Assembly (NCBI RefSeq): GCF_001269385.1
Contig: NZ_CXOO01000038.1
Coordinates: 227-64,226, forward strand
Direction of reading: 5' to 3'
Source: Limnohabitans sp. DM1
Lineage (GTDB): Bacteria; Pseudomonadota; Gammaproteobacteria; Burkholderiales; Burkholderiaceae_C
Length of the DNA: 64,000 nt
The notes under the pieces are model-generated. The model was not told the DNA's origin, made no database searches, and saw only the letters and a list, made by a program, of their open reading frames with translations. Shown in pieces: positions 34,869-43,212 of the stretch. Each line of letters starts with the position of its first letter. The first letter of the stretch is position 1. The translations under genes were made by a program, and so were the position numbers.

Positions 34869-36421
34869 TCAAAAAATTCATCACCAAGCTGCTGGGCAAA
34901 CCGGCTGGCGGCAGCAAACCCCATTTTGGTCGCCGCACCGAAGTGCCCGCATCGGTCCACGGCATCGACCCCCAACTGGTGGATGAACGCGCTGTAAACG
35001 TGGTCAGCACCTTGCAGCAAGCCGGGTTTGAGGCCTACATCGTGGGCGGTGCTGTGCGTGATCTGCTGCTGGGCCTGCGCCCCAAGGATTTTGACGTGGC
35101 CACTGACGCCACCCCCGAAGAGGTCAAAGGCTTGTTTCGCCGTGCGTTCATCATTGGGCGGCGCTTTCGCATCGTGCACGTCGTGTATGGCCGTGGCCGT
35201 GAACACGAGGTGATCGAGGTCTCGACTTTCCGAGCCCATATGGACAATGCGGCTGCCGAGCAGGTCAAAGGCAATGAGCGCACCAGCAAGCGTCAGCTCG
35301 AGGGCATGAAGCACGCGGTGGATTCGAGTGGCCGTGTGCTGCGTGACAACGTTTGGGGGCCGCAAGACGAAGACGCCACGCGCCGTGACTTCACGGTGAA
35401 CGCCATGTATTACGACCCGCAGTCACAAATTGTGGTGGACTACCACGGCGGTATCCAGGATGCGAAAAAGCACATACTGCGCATGATCGGGGACCCGGCA
35501 GCGCGCTATCGCGAAGACCCGGTGCGCATCATCCGCGCCGTGCGTTTTGCGGCCAAGCTCAGCCCCCTGGGCTTCAAGCTGGAGAGCAAGACGGCCAAGC
35601 CGCTGGTTGAGGCCAAAGCCTTGCTGGCCGATGTGCCGCAAAGTCGCTTGTTTGACGAAATGCTCAAGTTGCTGCAAACCGGCCACGCTCTGGCCTCGAT
35701 TGCGCAGCTCCAGCATTTGGGGCTTGCCAAAGGCATTTACCCGCTGCTGGATGTGGTGGTCGAGCGCGCTGAAAGTGCGTTTGTCAAAGGCGCCCTGGCC
35801 GACACCGATCGGCGTGTGGGCGAGGGCAAACCGGTGGCGCCGAGCTTTTTGCTTGCTTGCGTGCTGTGGGCCGATGTGCGCGATGGCTGGGCGCAACGGC
35901 TGGCGCGCAAGGAGCACCTCTATCCTGCGCTGCAAGAAGCGATTGACGAGGTGTTTGACGCCCGCATTGGCGATGTGTCGGGTCGCGGCAAGCTGGCCGC
36001 CGACATGCGCGAAATCTGGATGATGCAGCCGCGCTTTGAAAAGCGTGTCGGGGCCACCCCGTTCAGCCTGGTGGAACAGCCGCGCTTTCGGGCAGGCTTT
36101 GACTTTTTGCGCCTGCGTGCCGATGTGCAGGAGGTGGAGATCATGTTGGCCGACTGGTGGCAAGAGTTCAGCATGGCCAGTGATGCGGAACGTGAAGATC
36201 TGGTCAATGCCGCCAAAGCCGAGCAATTGGCCAAGCCCAAAGCGCGCCGTGCGCCCCGACCCGAGGGTGTGGCCACCTGCGCCCCCGCGCCCAAAGCCGC
36301 ATCGGTTTCCTTGCCAGAACAGGCTGAGACAGCGGATGGCGAAGGTGCTGCCAAGAAGCGCCGTCGCCGCCGTCGTAAGCCAGACGCAGAGGCAGGCGGT
36401 CACAGCGGCGGCGCAGCATAA
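34865..36421 (+). CDS. pcnB: Poly(A) polymerase I
   Basis: The product has 518 residues. The nucleotidyltransferase core is IVGGAVRDLLLGLRPKDFDV, including the DxD pair, followed by GRRFRIVHV and TRRDFTVNAMYYDP. Central RNA-binding helices follow, and a C-terminal tail rich in Lys and Arg (AAKKRRRRRRKPDAE) should bind RNA. It adds poly(A) tails to RNA 3' ends to promote decay. It precedes folK by 5 bases. Confidence 0.95.
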   Translation: MIKKFITKLLGKPAGGSKPHFGRRTEVPASVHGIDPQLVDERAVNVVSTLQQAGFEAYIVGGAVRDLLLGLRPKDFDVATDATPEEVKGLFRRAFIIGRRFRIVHVVYGRGREHEVIEVSTFRAHMDNAAAEQVKGNERTSKRQLEGMKHAVDSSGRVLRDNVWGPQDEDATRRDFTVNAMYYDPQSQIVVDYHGGIQDAKKHILRMIGDPAARYREDPVRIIRAVRFAAKLSPLGFKLESKTAKPLVEAKALLADVPQSRLFDEMLKLLQTGHALASIAQLQHLGLAKGIYPLLDVVVERAESAFVKGALADTDRRVGEGKPVAPSFLLACVLWADVRDGWAQRLARKEHLYPALQEAIDEVFDARIGDVSGRGKLAADMREIWMMQPRFEKRVGATPFSLVEQPRFRAGFDFLRLRADVQEVEIMLADWWQEFSMASDAEREDLVNAAKAEQLAKPKARRAPRPEGVATCAPAPKAASVSLPEQAETADGEGAAKKRRRRRRKPDAEAGGHSGGAA

Positions 36422-36426
36422 GTGCC

Positions 36427-36918
36427 ATGCCCGACTTGAAGCCAGACCCCGTGACCGCGTATGTGGCGCTGGGCGCCAACCTGGGGGATGCCCGGCAAAC
36501 CGTGAAAGACAGCCTGTTGGCGCTTGGGCGGTTGCCAGGCACCGAGTGCACAGGTCAGTCCCGCCTGTACCGCACGGCACCCCATGAGGCGCAAGGGCCT
36601 GATTTCATCAATGCTGTGGCCAGGCTGAGCACCCGATTGAGCGCACCTGATTTGCTGGATGCGTTGCAAGCCCTTGAAAAGGATGCCGGGCGTCTTCGTC
36701 CTTATCCCAACGCGCCGCGCACCCTGGATCTGGATGTGTTGCTCTACGGCGATGCCCGGATCGACAGCCCGCGTTTGACGGTGCCACACCCACGCTTGTG
36801 GGGCAGGGCCTTTGTGTTGTATCCCTTGGCGGATGTTGCCCCTGATCGGGTGAAGCCCGAGCACTGGGCCGTTGTGGAGGGGCAGGCCATTGAAGCCTTG
36901 AATGAGGTCTCCCCGTGA
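36427..36918 (+). CDS. folK: 6-hydroxymethyl-7,8-dihydropterin pyrophosphokinase
   Basis: The product has 163 residues. Motifs are AYVALGANLGDARQTV, YRTAPHEAQGPDFINAVAR and RPYPNAPRTLDLDVLLYGD, then the PHPRLWGRAFVLYPLADVAP tail. It transfers pyrophosphate from ATP to the pterin in folate synthesis. The pcnB-folK pair is common in betaproteobacteria and gammaproteobacteria. A decayed DUF486 gene starts on its stop codon. Confidence 0.95.
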   Translation: MPDLKPDPVTAYVALGANLGDARQTVKDSLLALGRLPGTECTGQSRLYRTAPHEAQGPDFINAVARLSTRLSAPDLLDALQALEKDAGRLRPYPNAPRTLDLDVLLYGDARIDSPRLTVPHPRLWGRAFVLYPLADVAPDRVKPEHWAVVEGQAIEALNEVSP

Positions 36919-37091
36919 TGTTCTGGACCACATGGCCTGTGTCTCTGCAAACCGTGATGCTGCTGGCCAACAAGGTGCACATGACGTTTGCCTGGTCTAG
37001 CCATTTACGCAATATGTCGGCAGCGCCTTGTTAAGTTGCAGCCGCTTTGTGCATGGTGGGTGCGGTGTATTTCATTTACATAAGCGGCTGA
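36918..37091 (+). pseudogene. DUF486-family membrane protein, internally deleted remnant
   Basis: One frame from the ATG at 36918 reads MLLANKVHMTFAWSSHLRNM then SAAPC and a TAA stop (37032-37034). The same frame continues VAAALCMVGAVYFIYISG to a second stop at 37089-37091. These are the beginning and the end of a DUF486 protein (normally ~115 residues, four membrane helices). About half of the coding length between them is gone. The ATG overlaps the folK stop (TGATG), so the gene was once coupled to folK. Confidence 0.65.
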
Positions 37092-37136
37092 GCTCTTGTT
37101 GAGTCGCCTGGCCCTACCCAGCGGTTAAACTCTTCT

Positions 37137-37154
37137 TTGTCATGCGAATGTCAT
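37137..37154 (+). promoter_or_regulatory. Pho-box-like direct repeat ahead of the DUF47-pit operon
   Basis: TTGTCATGCGAATGTCAT contains TGTCAT at 37138-37143 and 37149-37154, an exact 11-base period. This matches the spacing and core of the PhoB recognition sequence (two TGTCA-containing 7-mers with a 4-base spacer). It lies 32 bases before the DUF47 start, so PhoB control under phosphate starvation is plausible. Confidence 0.5.
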
Positions 37155-37185
37155 ATTTGCTTTTTCAAGTCACTTGGAGTTTTTC

Positions 37186-37833
37186 ATGCTGTTTGGTAAG
37201 TTGCTGCCCAAAGAAGGCAATTTTTTTGAACTCTTCAACCAACATGCAGAACGCATTGTTGAAGCGGCTCGGGCCTTCTCCAATTTGGTGGCCAATTACA
37301 ACGATGTTCACTTGCGCGAAAAGTACAACCGTGATGTCGACAATGCAGAGCACGCCGCTGACCGCGTGACTCAGGAAGTCAACCGACTGATCCACACCAC
37401 CTTCATCACCCCGATTGATCGTGAGCAAATCCACGCGCTGATCAACCTCATGGATGATGTGGCCGATCTGATTCAAGACTCGGCAGAGACCATGGCACTG
37501 TATGACGTGCGCCACATGACCGAAGAAATCAGCCGCCTGACAGATTTGTCGGTTCGCTGCTGCGAGCGTGTGCAAGATGCGGTCAAGCTGCTGGCCAAAA
37601 TTGGTGACCCCTCAGTGGCTGAGGCCGCCTTGAAAACCTGCGAAGAAATTGACCGCCTGGAGTCGGACGCCGACCGCGTGATGCGCAGCGCCATGAGCAA
37701 ACTCTTTCGTGAAGAAGCCGATGTGCGCGAAATCATCAAGCTCAAGGCCATTTACGAACTGCTGGAAACCATCACCGACAAGTGTGAAGACGTGGCCAAC
37801 CAGATCGAGGGCATCGTCCTCGAAAATTCCTGA
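37186..37833 (+). CDS. DUF47 / PhoU-like accessory protein of the phosphate transporter
   Basis: The start chosen is the ATG at 37186 (MLFGKLLPKEGNFFELFNQH), with TTGGAG eight bases upstream. The product has 215 residues, all helical. The PhoU-like metal-binding signatures are NRDVDNAEHAADRVTQEVNR and CEEIDRLESDADRVMRSAM with DKCEDVANQIEGIVL. It accompanies Pit transporters and is thought to control their activity. It lies 21 bases before pit, in one operon behind a Pho-box-like site. Confidence 0.9.
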   Translation: MLFGKLLPKEGNFFELFNQHAERIVEAARAFSNLVANYNDVHLREKYNRDVDNAEHAADRVTQEVNRLIHTTFITPIDREQIHALINLMDDVADLIQDSAETMALYDVRHMTEEISRLTDLSVRCCERVQDAVKLLAKIGDPSVAEAALKTCEEIDRLESDADRVMRSAMSKLFREEADVREIIKLKAIYELLETITDKCEDVANQIEGIVLENS

Positions 37834-37854
37834 TCTGAAGCGGGAATCCTGACT

Positions 37855-38868
37855 ATGGAAACCGTACAAGCGGCATTGTGGGTGGTGATCTTGCTGGTTG
37901 CCCTGGCCCTGATTTTTGACTTCATGAACGGGTTTCATGATGCGGCCAATTCGATTGCAACCGTGGTCTCCACGGGCGTGCTCAAGCCGGGTCAGGCGGT
38001 GGTGTTTGCCGCCTTCTTCAACTTCATCGCCATTTTTGTTTTTCACCTGAGCGTGGCCGCCACTGTGGGCAAAGGCATCGTGCAGCCCGGTGTGGTCGAC
38101 ACGCATGTGGTGTTCGGTGCGCTGGTGGGGGCCATCACCTGGAACGTCATCACCTGGTACTACGGCATCCCCAGCAGTTCCTCGCATGCCTTGATCGGCG
38201 GCATTGTGGGCGCGGTCATCGCCAAAGCCGGTGCAGGTGCCTTGATCTCGACGGGCATCATGAAAACCGTGGCCTTCATTTTTGTATCACCTTTGCTCGG
38301 TTTTTTGCTGGGCTCCTTGATGATGGTGGCCGTGGCGCATATTTTCAGACGGTCCAGGCCCTCGAAAGTGGATAAGTGGTTCCGTCGCTTGCAGTTGGTC
38401 TCGGCGGGGGCTTACAGCTTGGGGCACGGCGGCAACGATGCGCAAAAAACCATCGGCATCATCTGGTTGTTGTTGATTGCCACGGGCTATGCCACCACGG
38501 CCGACGCCTCGCCTCCCGGCTGGGTCATCGTGAGCTGCTACTTGGCAATTGGCTTGGGCACCATGTTTGGCGGCTGGCGCATCGTCAAGACCATGGGCCA
38601 GAAAATCACCAAGCTCAAACCTGTCGGCGGCTTTTGCGCCGAAACGGGCGGTGCCATGACCTTGTTTTTGGCCACCACTCTGGGTATTCCGGTGTCGACC
38701 ACGCACACCATCACAGGGGCCATTGTGGGTGTCGGCTCTACCCAGCGTGCCAGCGCCGTGCGTTGGGGTGTGGCGGGCAACATTGTGTGGGCATGGGTGT
38801 TGACCATTCCGGCCAGTGCTTTTGTGGCCGCCTTGGCCTATTGGGTCAGTTTCCAGATATTTGACTGA
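37855..38868 (+). CDS. pit: Low-affinity inorganic phosphate transporter
   Basis: The product has 337 residues with ~10 membrane segments. The duplicated PHO4 signatures are FDFMNGFHDAANSIATVVST near the start and YSLGHGGNDAQKTIGIIWLL in the second half; each carries the Asn/Asp needed for phosphate and metal binding. It imports metal-phosphate with protons. The gene pairs with DUF47 upstream. Confidence 0.95.
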   Translation: METVQAALWVVILLVALALIFDFMNGFHDAANSIATVVSTGVLKPGQAVVFAAFFNFIAIFVFHLSVAATVGKGIVQPGVVDTHVVFGALVGAITWNVITWYYGIPSSSSHALIGGIVGAVIAKAGAGALISTGIMKTVAFIFVSPLLGFLLGSLMMVAVAHIFRRSRPSKVDKWFRRLQLVSAGAYSLGHGGNDAQKTIGIIWLLLIATGYATTADASPPGWVIVSCYLAIGLGTMFGGWRIVKTMGQKITKLKPVGGFCAETGGAMTLFLATTLGIPVSTTHTITGAIVGVGSTQRASAVRWGVAGNIVWAWVLTIPASAFVAALAYWVSFQIFD

Positions 38869-38918
38869 TCGCACGACCGAGCGGCCGTGGCTTCGCCAAT
38901 GGGCTCTTTTTGAGAACA

Positions 38919-38950
38919 CCGCCTGAATGAACTCATCGGGCGGATTTTTT
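38919..38950 (+). terminator. Terminator after pit
   Basis: CCGCCTGA and TCGGGCGG form an 8-bp stem with one G-T pair and a 9-base loop, followed by ATTTTTTC. It also covers the 3' end of the convergent TM2 gene. Confidence 0.75.
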
Positions 38951-39396
38951 CATTGGCTGATCAGACGTGCCGCTTCGATCTGGTATTCAAAATACCGCTG
39001 AAAGCTGAACACCAGGCTGGACATCAACACGGTGGTGCCCAACAGCAATGCCACCGCGATGCCAATGACCGTGCCCCAGTGGGTGCGGCCTGCTGGATGG
39101 AGTCCTTCGCTTTTGGGGTTGAATTTGGCATTCCATTTTTCAACAGAAGTCAGGCCATAAACAATGGCGTTCAAAGCGCAGCCCGCCATGGTGAACCCCA
39201 GCAAAGGAATCAGCATCCAGCTCAGCGTGTCGTCCTGCCCAAATCGCTGAACACGCTCCAAACCGTAAAAACCGAGCGCTGTTGGAATCGGTAGCAGCCA
39301 GCCCAGAGTGTCAGTGAACCCATGCAGATAAAAGCGGTGCAGGCCCAAGGGTCCCGTCCAGAAAGCCAGCCAGGTCGCAAGAGTTTTGTTTTTCAT
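38950..39396 (-). CDS. TM2-domain membrane protein
   Basis: The product has 148 residues from the ATG at 39396 (MKNKTLATWLAFWTGPLGLH). Three or four membrane segments are present. The TM2-like start WLAFWTGPLGLHRFYLHG includes the HRFYLG-type motif. The role is unknown. It lies convergent to pit and 7 bases after the acetyltransferase stop, so probably in one unit with it. Confidence 0.75.
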   Translation of the reverse strand: MKNKTLATWLAFWTGPLGLHRFYLHGFTDTLGWLLPIPTALGFYGLERVQRFGQDDTLSWMLIPLLGFTMAGCALNAIVYGLTSVEKWNAKFNPKSEGLHPAGRTHWGTVIGIAVALLLGTTVLMSSLVFSFQRYFEYQIEAARLISQ

Positions 39397-39403
39397 GGGG
39401 CGA

Positions 39404-39925
39404 TTATTGCGGAGGGCTGCTGTCACCTGCACCCAAAGGCTTTTCCATCATCACGACATCGAGCCAACGGTCGAACTTCCAACCGCAGGACTTGAGCACG
39501 CCGACATGGCTGAAGCCCAAGGCGGTGTGTACGCCGATGGACCCCGCATTGGCCGAGTCACCGATGACGGCCAGAAATTTGCGTACGCCTGCGCGTTCGG
39601 CTTGGGCGCACAACTCGGCCAAGAGCGCTCGGCCCATGCCCTTGCGGTGGGCGTCTGGTGACATGTAAATCGAATCTTCGGCAGAAAAGCGGTAAGCCGG
39701 GCGGGGCTTGAACCAGTTGCAATAGGCAAAGCCCATCACGCGGCCTTCGTCTTCGACCACAAGATAAGGCAAGCCCTTGGACAGTACATCGGCCCGGCGG
39801 CTGACCATGTCGGCCTCGGTCGGTGGGTCGATCTCGAAGGTGCCAGTGCCTGTCAGCACGTGGTGGCGGTAAATGGCGGTGATGGCAGCGACATCTTCGT
39901 CGCGGCTGGGTCTGATCAGAGGCAA
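39404..39925 (-). CDS. GNAT acetyltransferase (phosphinothricin acetyltransferase-like)
   Basis: The domain starts at LPLIRPSRDEDVAAITAIYR. I chose the TTG at 39925 (~173 residues), because the frame further upstream runs through the rpsP leader. The acetyl-CoA site is MSPDAHRKGMGRALLAELC (Q/RxxGxG/A pattern) and the acceptor part has GTGTFEIDPPT and HTALGFSHVGVLKSCGWKFD. This pattern is the Pat/MddA type that acetylates phosphinothricin or methionine analogues. The start codon is uncertain. Confidence 0.8.
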   Translation of the reverse strand: MPLIRPSRDEDVAAITAIYRHHVLTGTGTFEIDPPTEADMVSRRADVLSKGLPYLVVEDEGRVMGFAYCNWFKPRPAYRFSAEDSIYMSPDAHRKGMGRALLAELCAQAERAGVRKFLAVIGDSANAGSIGVHTALGFSHVGVLKSCGWKFDRWLDVVMMEKPLGAGDSSPPQ

Positions 39926-39941
39926 GGCGGGGCTCCCGTTG

Positions 39942-39947
39942 TATAAT
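39942..39947 (+). promoter_or_regulatory. Probable -10 box of the rpsP operon
   Basis: TATAAT lies 116 bases before the rpsP ATG, in a GTTGTATAATGG context. No good -35 is visible. The leader to 40062 has room for ribosomal-protein-type control but no structure that I can name. Confidence 0.5.
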
Positions 39948-40062
39948 GGTCGGCTTTTCAGTGTGTCACTGGCCGGGTGGCCAGTTGCGTGTCTCAAACG
40001 CTGAAGGATACCGGGCATCTGGGCAATTGTTCCCAAGAAGCCCAACCACCCAAGGATAAATC

Positions 40063-40314
40063 ATGGTTGTTATACGTTTGAACCGCGGCGGCTCTAAAGC
40101 ACGTCCTTTCTTCAACATCGTCGTCGCCGACAAGCGCGTGCGTCGCGATGGTCGCTTCCTCGAGCGCATCGGTTTCTACAACCCCACAGCCAAAGGCGGC
40201 GAAGAAGGTCTGCGCATTGCTCAAGACCGTCTGACCTATTGGAAGGGCGTTGGCGCCCAGGCTTCCCCCACCGTGGAACGTCTGATCCGTCAAGCCGGCA
40301 AAGCCGCCGCCTGA
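40063..40314 (+). CDS. rpsP: 30S ribosomal protein S16
   Basis: The product has 83 residues, full length: [40 protein letters not shown] and [16 protein letters not shown] tail ([20 protein letters not shown]). It is the first gene of the conserved rpsP-rimM-trmD-rplS operon. Confidence 0.97.
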   Translation: MVVIRLNRGGSKARPFFNIVVADKRVRRDGRFLERIGFYNPTAKGGEEGLRIAQDRLTYWKGVGAQASPTVERLIRQAGKAAA

Positions 40315-40330
40315 TCGGTTCGCACAGGTT

Positions 40331-40942
40331 ATGCGCCCGCCTTTGGAAACAGCCGCACTGCCGGCTGACGCCATCGAAATCGGGCGCATCACCGATGCCT
40401 GGGGCATCAAAGGCTGGTTCAAGGTCTTGCCCCACAGCGCCTCGCCCGAGGCGCTTTTTTCTGCCAAAAGCTGGTTTTTGTTGCCGCCCGATCGGCCCAT
40501 GAAACCCCAGCGTGGCCAAGAGGCAGCAGCCTCTGCACAACAGGCCTGGCGAGAGCCCTTGCTGCTCAACATCCTCGAAGTCAAAGACCATTCCGACACC
40601 GTGGTGGCGCGTGCTCAAGGCATTGACGACCGCAACGCGTCCGAATCCTTGCGCGGTGGCCGAATTTTTGTGCCTCGCTCGAGCTTTCCTGCTGCGGCCG
40701 ACGGCGAGTACTACTGGGTTGACCTGATCGGCCTGCAAGTGTTCAACCGCGAAGGTGTGGATCTGGGTCAGGTGCGCGACCTCATGTCCACCGGACCGCA
40801 AACGGTGCTGGTCATCGAAGCTCAGTCTGAAGTTGAAGGCGTTAAACCTGTTGAGCGCATGATCCCTTTTGTGGCTGCTTTCGTCGACGGGGTTGATTTG
40901 CCAGGCAAGCGCATCACGGTCGACTGGCAACCCGACTACTGA
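40331..40942 (+). CDS. rimM: Ribosome maturation factor RimM
   Basis: The product has 203 residues. The N-terminal RimM domain has EIGRITDAWGIKGWFKVLPH, and the PRC-barrel C-terminal domain has EYYWVDLIGLQVFNREGVDL and MIPFVAAFVDGVDLPGKRIT. It binds S19 and helps mature the 30S head. An insertion around residues 55-75 (PMKPQRGQEAAASAQQA) makes it somewhat longer than the E. coli protein (182). Confidence 0.95.
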   Translation: MRPPLETAALPADAIEIGRITDAWGIKGWFKVLPHSASPEALFSAKSWFLLPPDRPMKPQRGQEAAASAQQAWREPLLLNILEVKDHSDTVVARAQGIDDRNASESLRGGRIFVPRSSFPAAADGEYYWVDLIGLQVFNREGVDLGQVRDLMSTGPQTVLVIEAQSEVEGVKPVERMIPFVAAFVDGVDLPGKRITVDWQPDY

Positions 40943-40970
40943 GCCGCCTCGGCCGTGGAGGGCCATCCCC

Positions 40971-41768
40971 ATGCGCTTTGACATCATTACCCTGTTTCCC
41001 GAGCTGTTTGCGCCGCTGTTGACCAGTGGCATCACGCGCCGTGCCTACGAAAGCGGTTTGGTCGACGTTCATTTCTGGAATCCACGCGACCATGCCGAAG
41101 GCAATTACCGCCGGGTGGATGACCGCTCTTTTGGCGGTGGCCCCGGCATGGTCATGCTGGCCGAGCCCTTGTTCAAGTGCCTGACGGCCATTCGCGCCGA
41201 TCGGCAAGAAGAAACGCCCGCACCCTTGGTGTTGTTTTCCCCGATAGGCCGGGCCCTGAACCACAGCGCGGTGGCCCAATGGTCTGCCAGCGCGGGCGCT
41301 GTGCTGCTGTGTGGCCGCTATGAAGGCGTGGACCAGCGTTTCATTGACCAGTATGTTGACCAGCAAATCAGTTTGGGCGACTTTGTGCTATCGGGTGGCG
41401 AAATCGCGGCCATGGCCTTGCTCGATGCGGTTGCTCGGTTGCAGCCAGGTGTGCTGAACGATGAAGGCAGCCACCAGCTCGACAGCTTCAACCCGGCGCT
41501 TGATGGTTTGCTGGACAGCCCGCACTACACCCGCCCTGAAGTCTGGCAGGGTCAGGCGGTGCCGCCTGAATTGATGTCGGGCCACCATGCGCACATCGCG
41601 CGTTGGCGGCGCGAGCAAAGCCTGCGCTTGACGGCATTGCACCGCCCCGAGTTGCTGGAACAAGCCCGCGAGGCCAAGGGGCTCAGCCGCCAGGACGAGG
41701 CCTTTCTCAAGCAGGCCTGTAGTAGCGGGCCAACTGCGGACCAGCCCCAGTCCGCGAAAAAGCTATAA
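40971..41768 (+). CDS. trmD: tRNA (guanine-N1)-methyltransferase
   Basis: The start chosen is the ATG at 40971 (MRFDIITLFPELFAPLLTSG). The product has 265 residues. The SPOUT trefoil-knot motifs are GGGPGMVMLAEPL, LLCGRYEGVDQRFIDQYVD and ISLGDFVLSGGEIAAMALLD. It methylates G37 of tRNAs to keep the reading frame. It follows rimM by 28 bases. Confidence 0.97.
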   Translation: MRFDIITLFPELFAPLLTSGITRRAYESGLVDVHFWNPRDHAEGNYRRVDDRSFGGGPGMVMLAEPLFKCLTAIRADRQEETPAPLVLFSPIGRALNHSAVAQWSASAGAVLLCGRYEGVDQRFIDQYVDQQISLGDFVLSGGEIAAMALLDAVARLQPGVLNDEGSHQLDSFNPALDGLLDSPHYTRPEVWQGQAVPPELMSGHHAHIARWRREQSLRLTALHRPELLEQAREAKGLSRQDEAFLKQACSSGPTADQPQSAKKL

Positions 41769-41885
41769 TCAATGGCTTTTCGATCCTCTACCCGCCGCGA
41801 TCTGGTTCAGTCATGTAAATGCATGGCCCTTACAGCACAGAACGCCCCTTGTGTAGCGAGGCATGATCGGACGGAGTTCAAAAAA

Positions 41886-42269
41886 ATGAATTTGATTCAA
41901 ACTCTTGAGCAGGAAGAAATTGCCCGTTTGGGTAAAGTGATTCCTGAATTTGCCCCAGGCGACACCGTGATCGTGAGCGTGAATGTGGTCGAAGGTACCC
42001 GCAAGCGCGTTCAGGCTTACGAAGGTGTTGTGATTGCCAAGCGCAATCGCGGTCTGAACAGCGGCTTCACAGTGCGCAAGATCTCCAGCGGTGAAGGCGT
42101 GGAACGTACGTTCCAAACCTACAGCCCCTTGATCGCCAGCATCGAAGTCAAGCGTCGTGGTGATGTTCGCCGCGCCAAGCTGTACTACCTGCGTGACCGC
42201 AGCGGCAAGTCGGCACGTATCAAGGAAAAGTTGCCACAGCGCAAAGCAGCTCCAGTGGCTGCTGCGTAA
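41886..42269 (+). CDS. rplS: 50S ribosomal protein L19
   Basis: The start chosen is the ATG at 41886 ([20 protein letters not shown]); the frame extends upstream without homology. The product has 127 residues with [40 protein letters not shown] and [14 protein letters not shown]. It sits at the 30S-50S interface. It is the last gene of the operon. Confidence 0.97.
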   Translation: MNLIQTLEQEEIARLGKVIPEFAPGDTVIVSVNVVEGTRKRVQAYEGVVIAKRNRGLNSGFTVRKISSGEGVERTFQTYSPLIASIEVKRRGDVRRAKLYYLRDRSGKSARIKEKLPQRKAAPVAAA

Positions 42270-42283
42270 AGCCTTTTCCAAGG

Positions 42284-42325
42284 TAAAAAAAACCGCCCGG
42301 GTGCAAGCCCAGGGCGGTTTTTTTA
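42284..42325 (+). terminator. Terminator after rplS
   Basis: An A-run with ACCGCCC (to 42297) pairs with GGGCGGT (from 42312) and runs into seven T. The loop contains GGGTGCAAGCCCA. It is strong and bidirectional, and so also serves sseA. Confidence 0.85.
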
Positions 42326-42339
42326 TGGGCTTTTGCTTT

Positions 42340-43197
42340 TCAGCCCTGCGCGCAGGGCAAGCCTGCTGTGCGTGACCATTCGCTCCAGCTGCCTGCATAC
42401 AGGGCGGTGGGGCTGTAACCAGCCAGTTCCATGGCCAGCAGGTTGGGGACTGCGGTCACGCCGCTGCCGCAGTGGTGCACCACCGTGCTGGCGTCACGTC
42501 CGGCCAGCACGTGTTCCCACTCAGCCTTGAGCACATCGGCAGGTTTAAAGTGCCCGTCAGGTGTGAAATTATCCGCAAATGGCCGGTTCAATGCGCCCGG
42601 GATGTGCCCGGCAATGGGGTCCAGGGGTTCCACCTCGCCACGGTAGCGTGCGGCTGCCCGGGCATCTACGATGGTTTGAGTAGGGCGGCCCAATTGTTCG
42701 AGCACGGTTTCAGTGCTGACCAGTTGGCGCAAGGGCGGTTTGAGTGCAAATGATCTGGCTTGTCCGTGTGTGGCGGGGCCTGAAGCCAAAGGGCCGCCCA
42801 ACGCCTTCCAGGCTTGCAAACCCCCGTCAAGGACGGCCACGGCGTCGTGGCCGAGCCATTTGATCATCCACCAGGCCCGTCCACAGTATTGGCTGGCATT
42901 GCGGTCATAGACCACGATTTGCGTAGAGTTGTCTATGCCCAGTTGACCCAGCCATTGGGCAACCTGTTCGCGCTGAGGCAAGGGATGGCGTCCTCCATTG
43001 ACTGCCTGACTCGCCTCGTGCGTGCTCAGGTGCTGATCCAGATGCGCCTGAAAGGCTCCTTCAATGTGCTCCGCCTGAAAGCAGTGTTCAGCCGCTTGCG
43101 GGTTCATCAGGTCGAAACTGCCATCGAGCACGGCAATCTTGGCATCTTGTTGCAGTAAGGCCTGAAGCTGTTGGGCTGTGATCAACAAGTTGTACAT
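42340..43197 (-). CDS. sseA: 3-mercaptopyruvate sulfurtransferase
   Basis: The product has 285 residues with two rhodanese domains. The first is inactive (VVYDRNASQYCGRAWWMIKW region). The second has the catalytic loop HHCGSGVTAVPNLLA, where CGSGVTA is typical of mercaptopyruvate rather than thiosulfate enzymes. It transfers sulfur from 3-mercaptopyruvate to thiols or cyanide. It follows the EamA transporter gene, with which it may be co-transcribed. Confidence 0.9.
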   Translation of the reverse strand: MYNLLITAQQLQALLQQDAKIAVLDGSFDLMNPQAAEHCFQAEHIEGAFQAHLDQHLSTHEASQAVNGGRHPLPQREQVAQWLGQLGIDNSTQIVVYDRNASQYCGRAWWMIKWLGHDAVAVLDGGLQAWKALGGPLASGPATHGQARSFALKPPLRQLVSTETVLEQLGRPTQTIVDARAAARYRGEVEPLDPIAGHIPGALNRPFADNFTPDGHFKPADVLKAEWEHVLAGRDASTVVHHCGSGVTAVPNLLAMELAGYSPTALYAGSWSEWSRTAGLPCAQG

Positions 43198-43212
43198 GAA
43201 GTTTCTCCTGGT

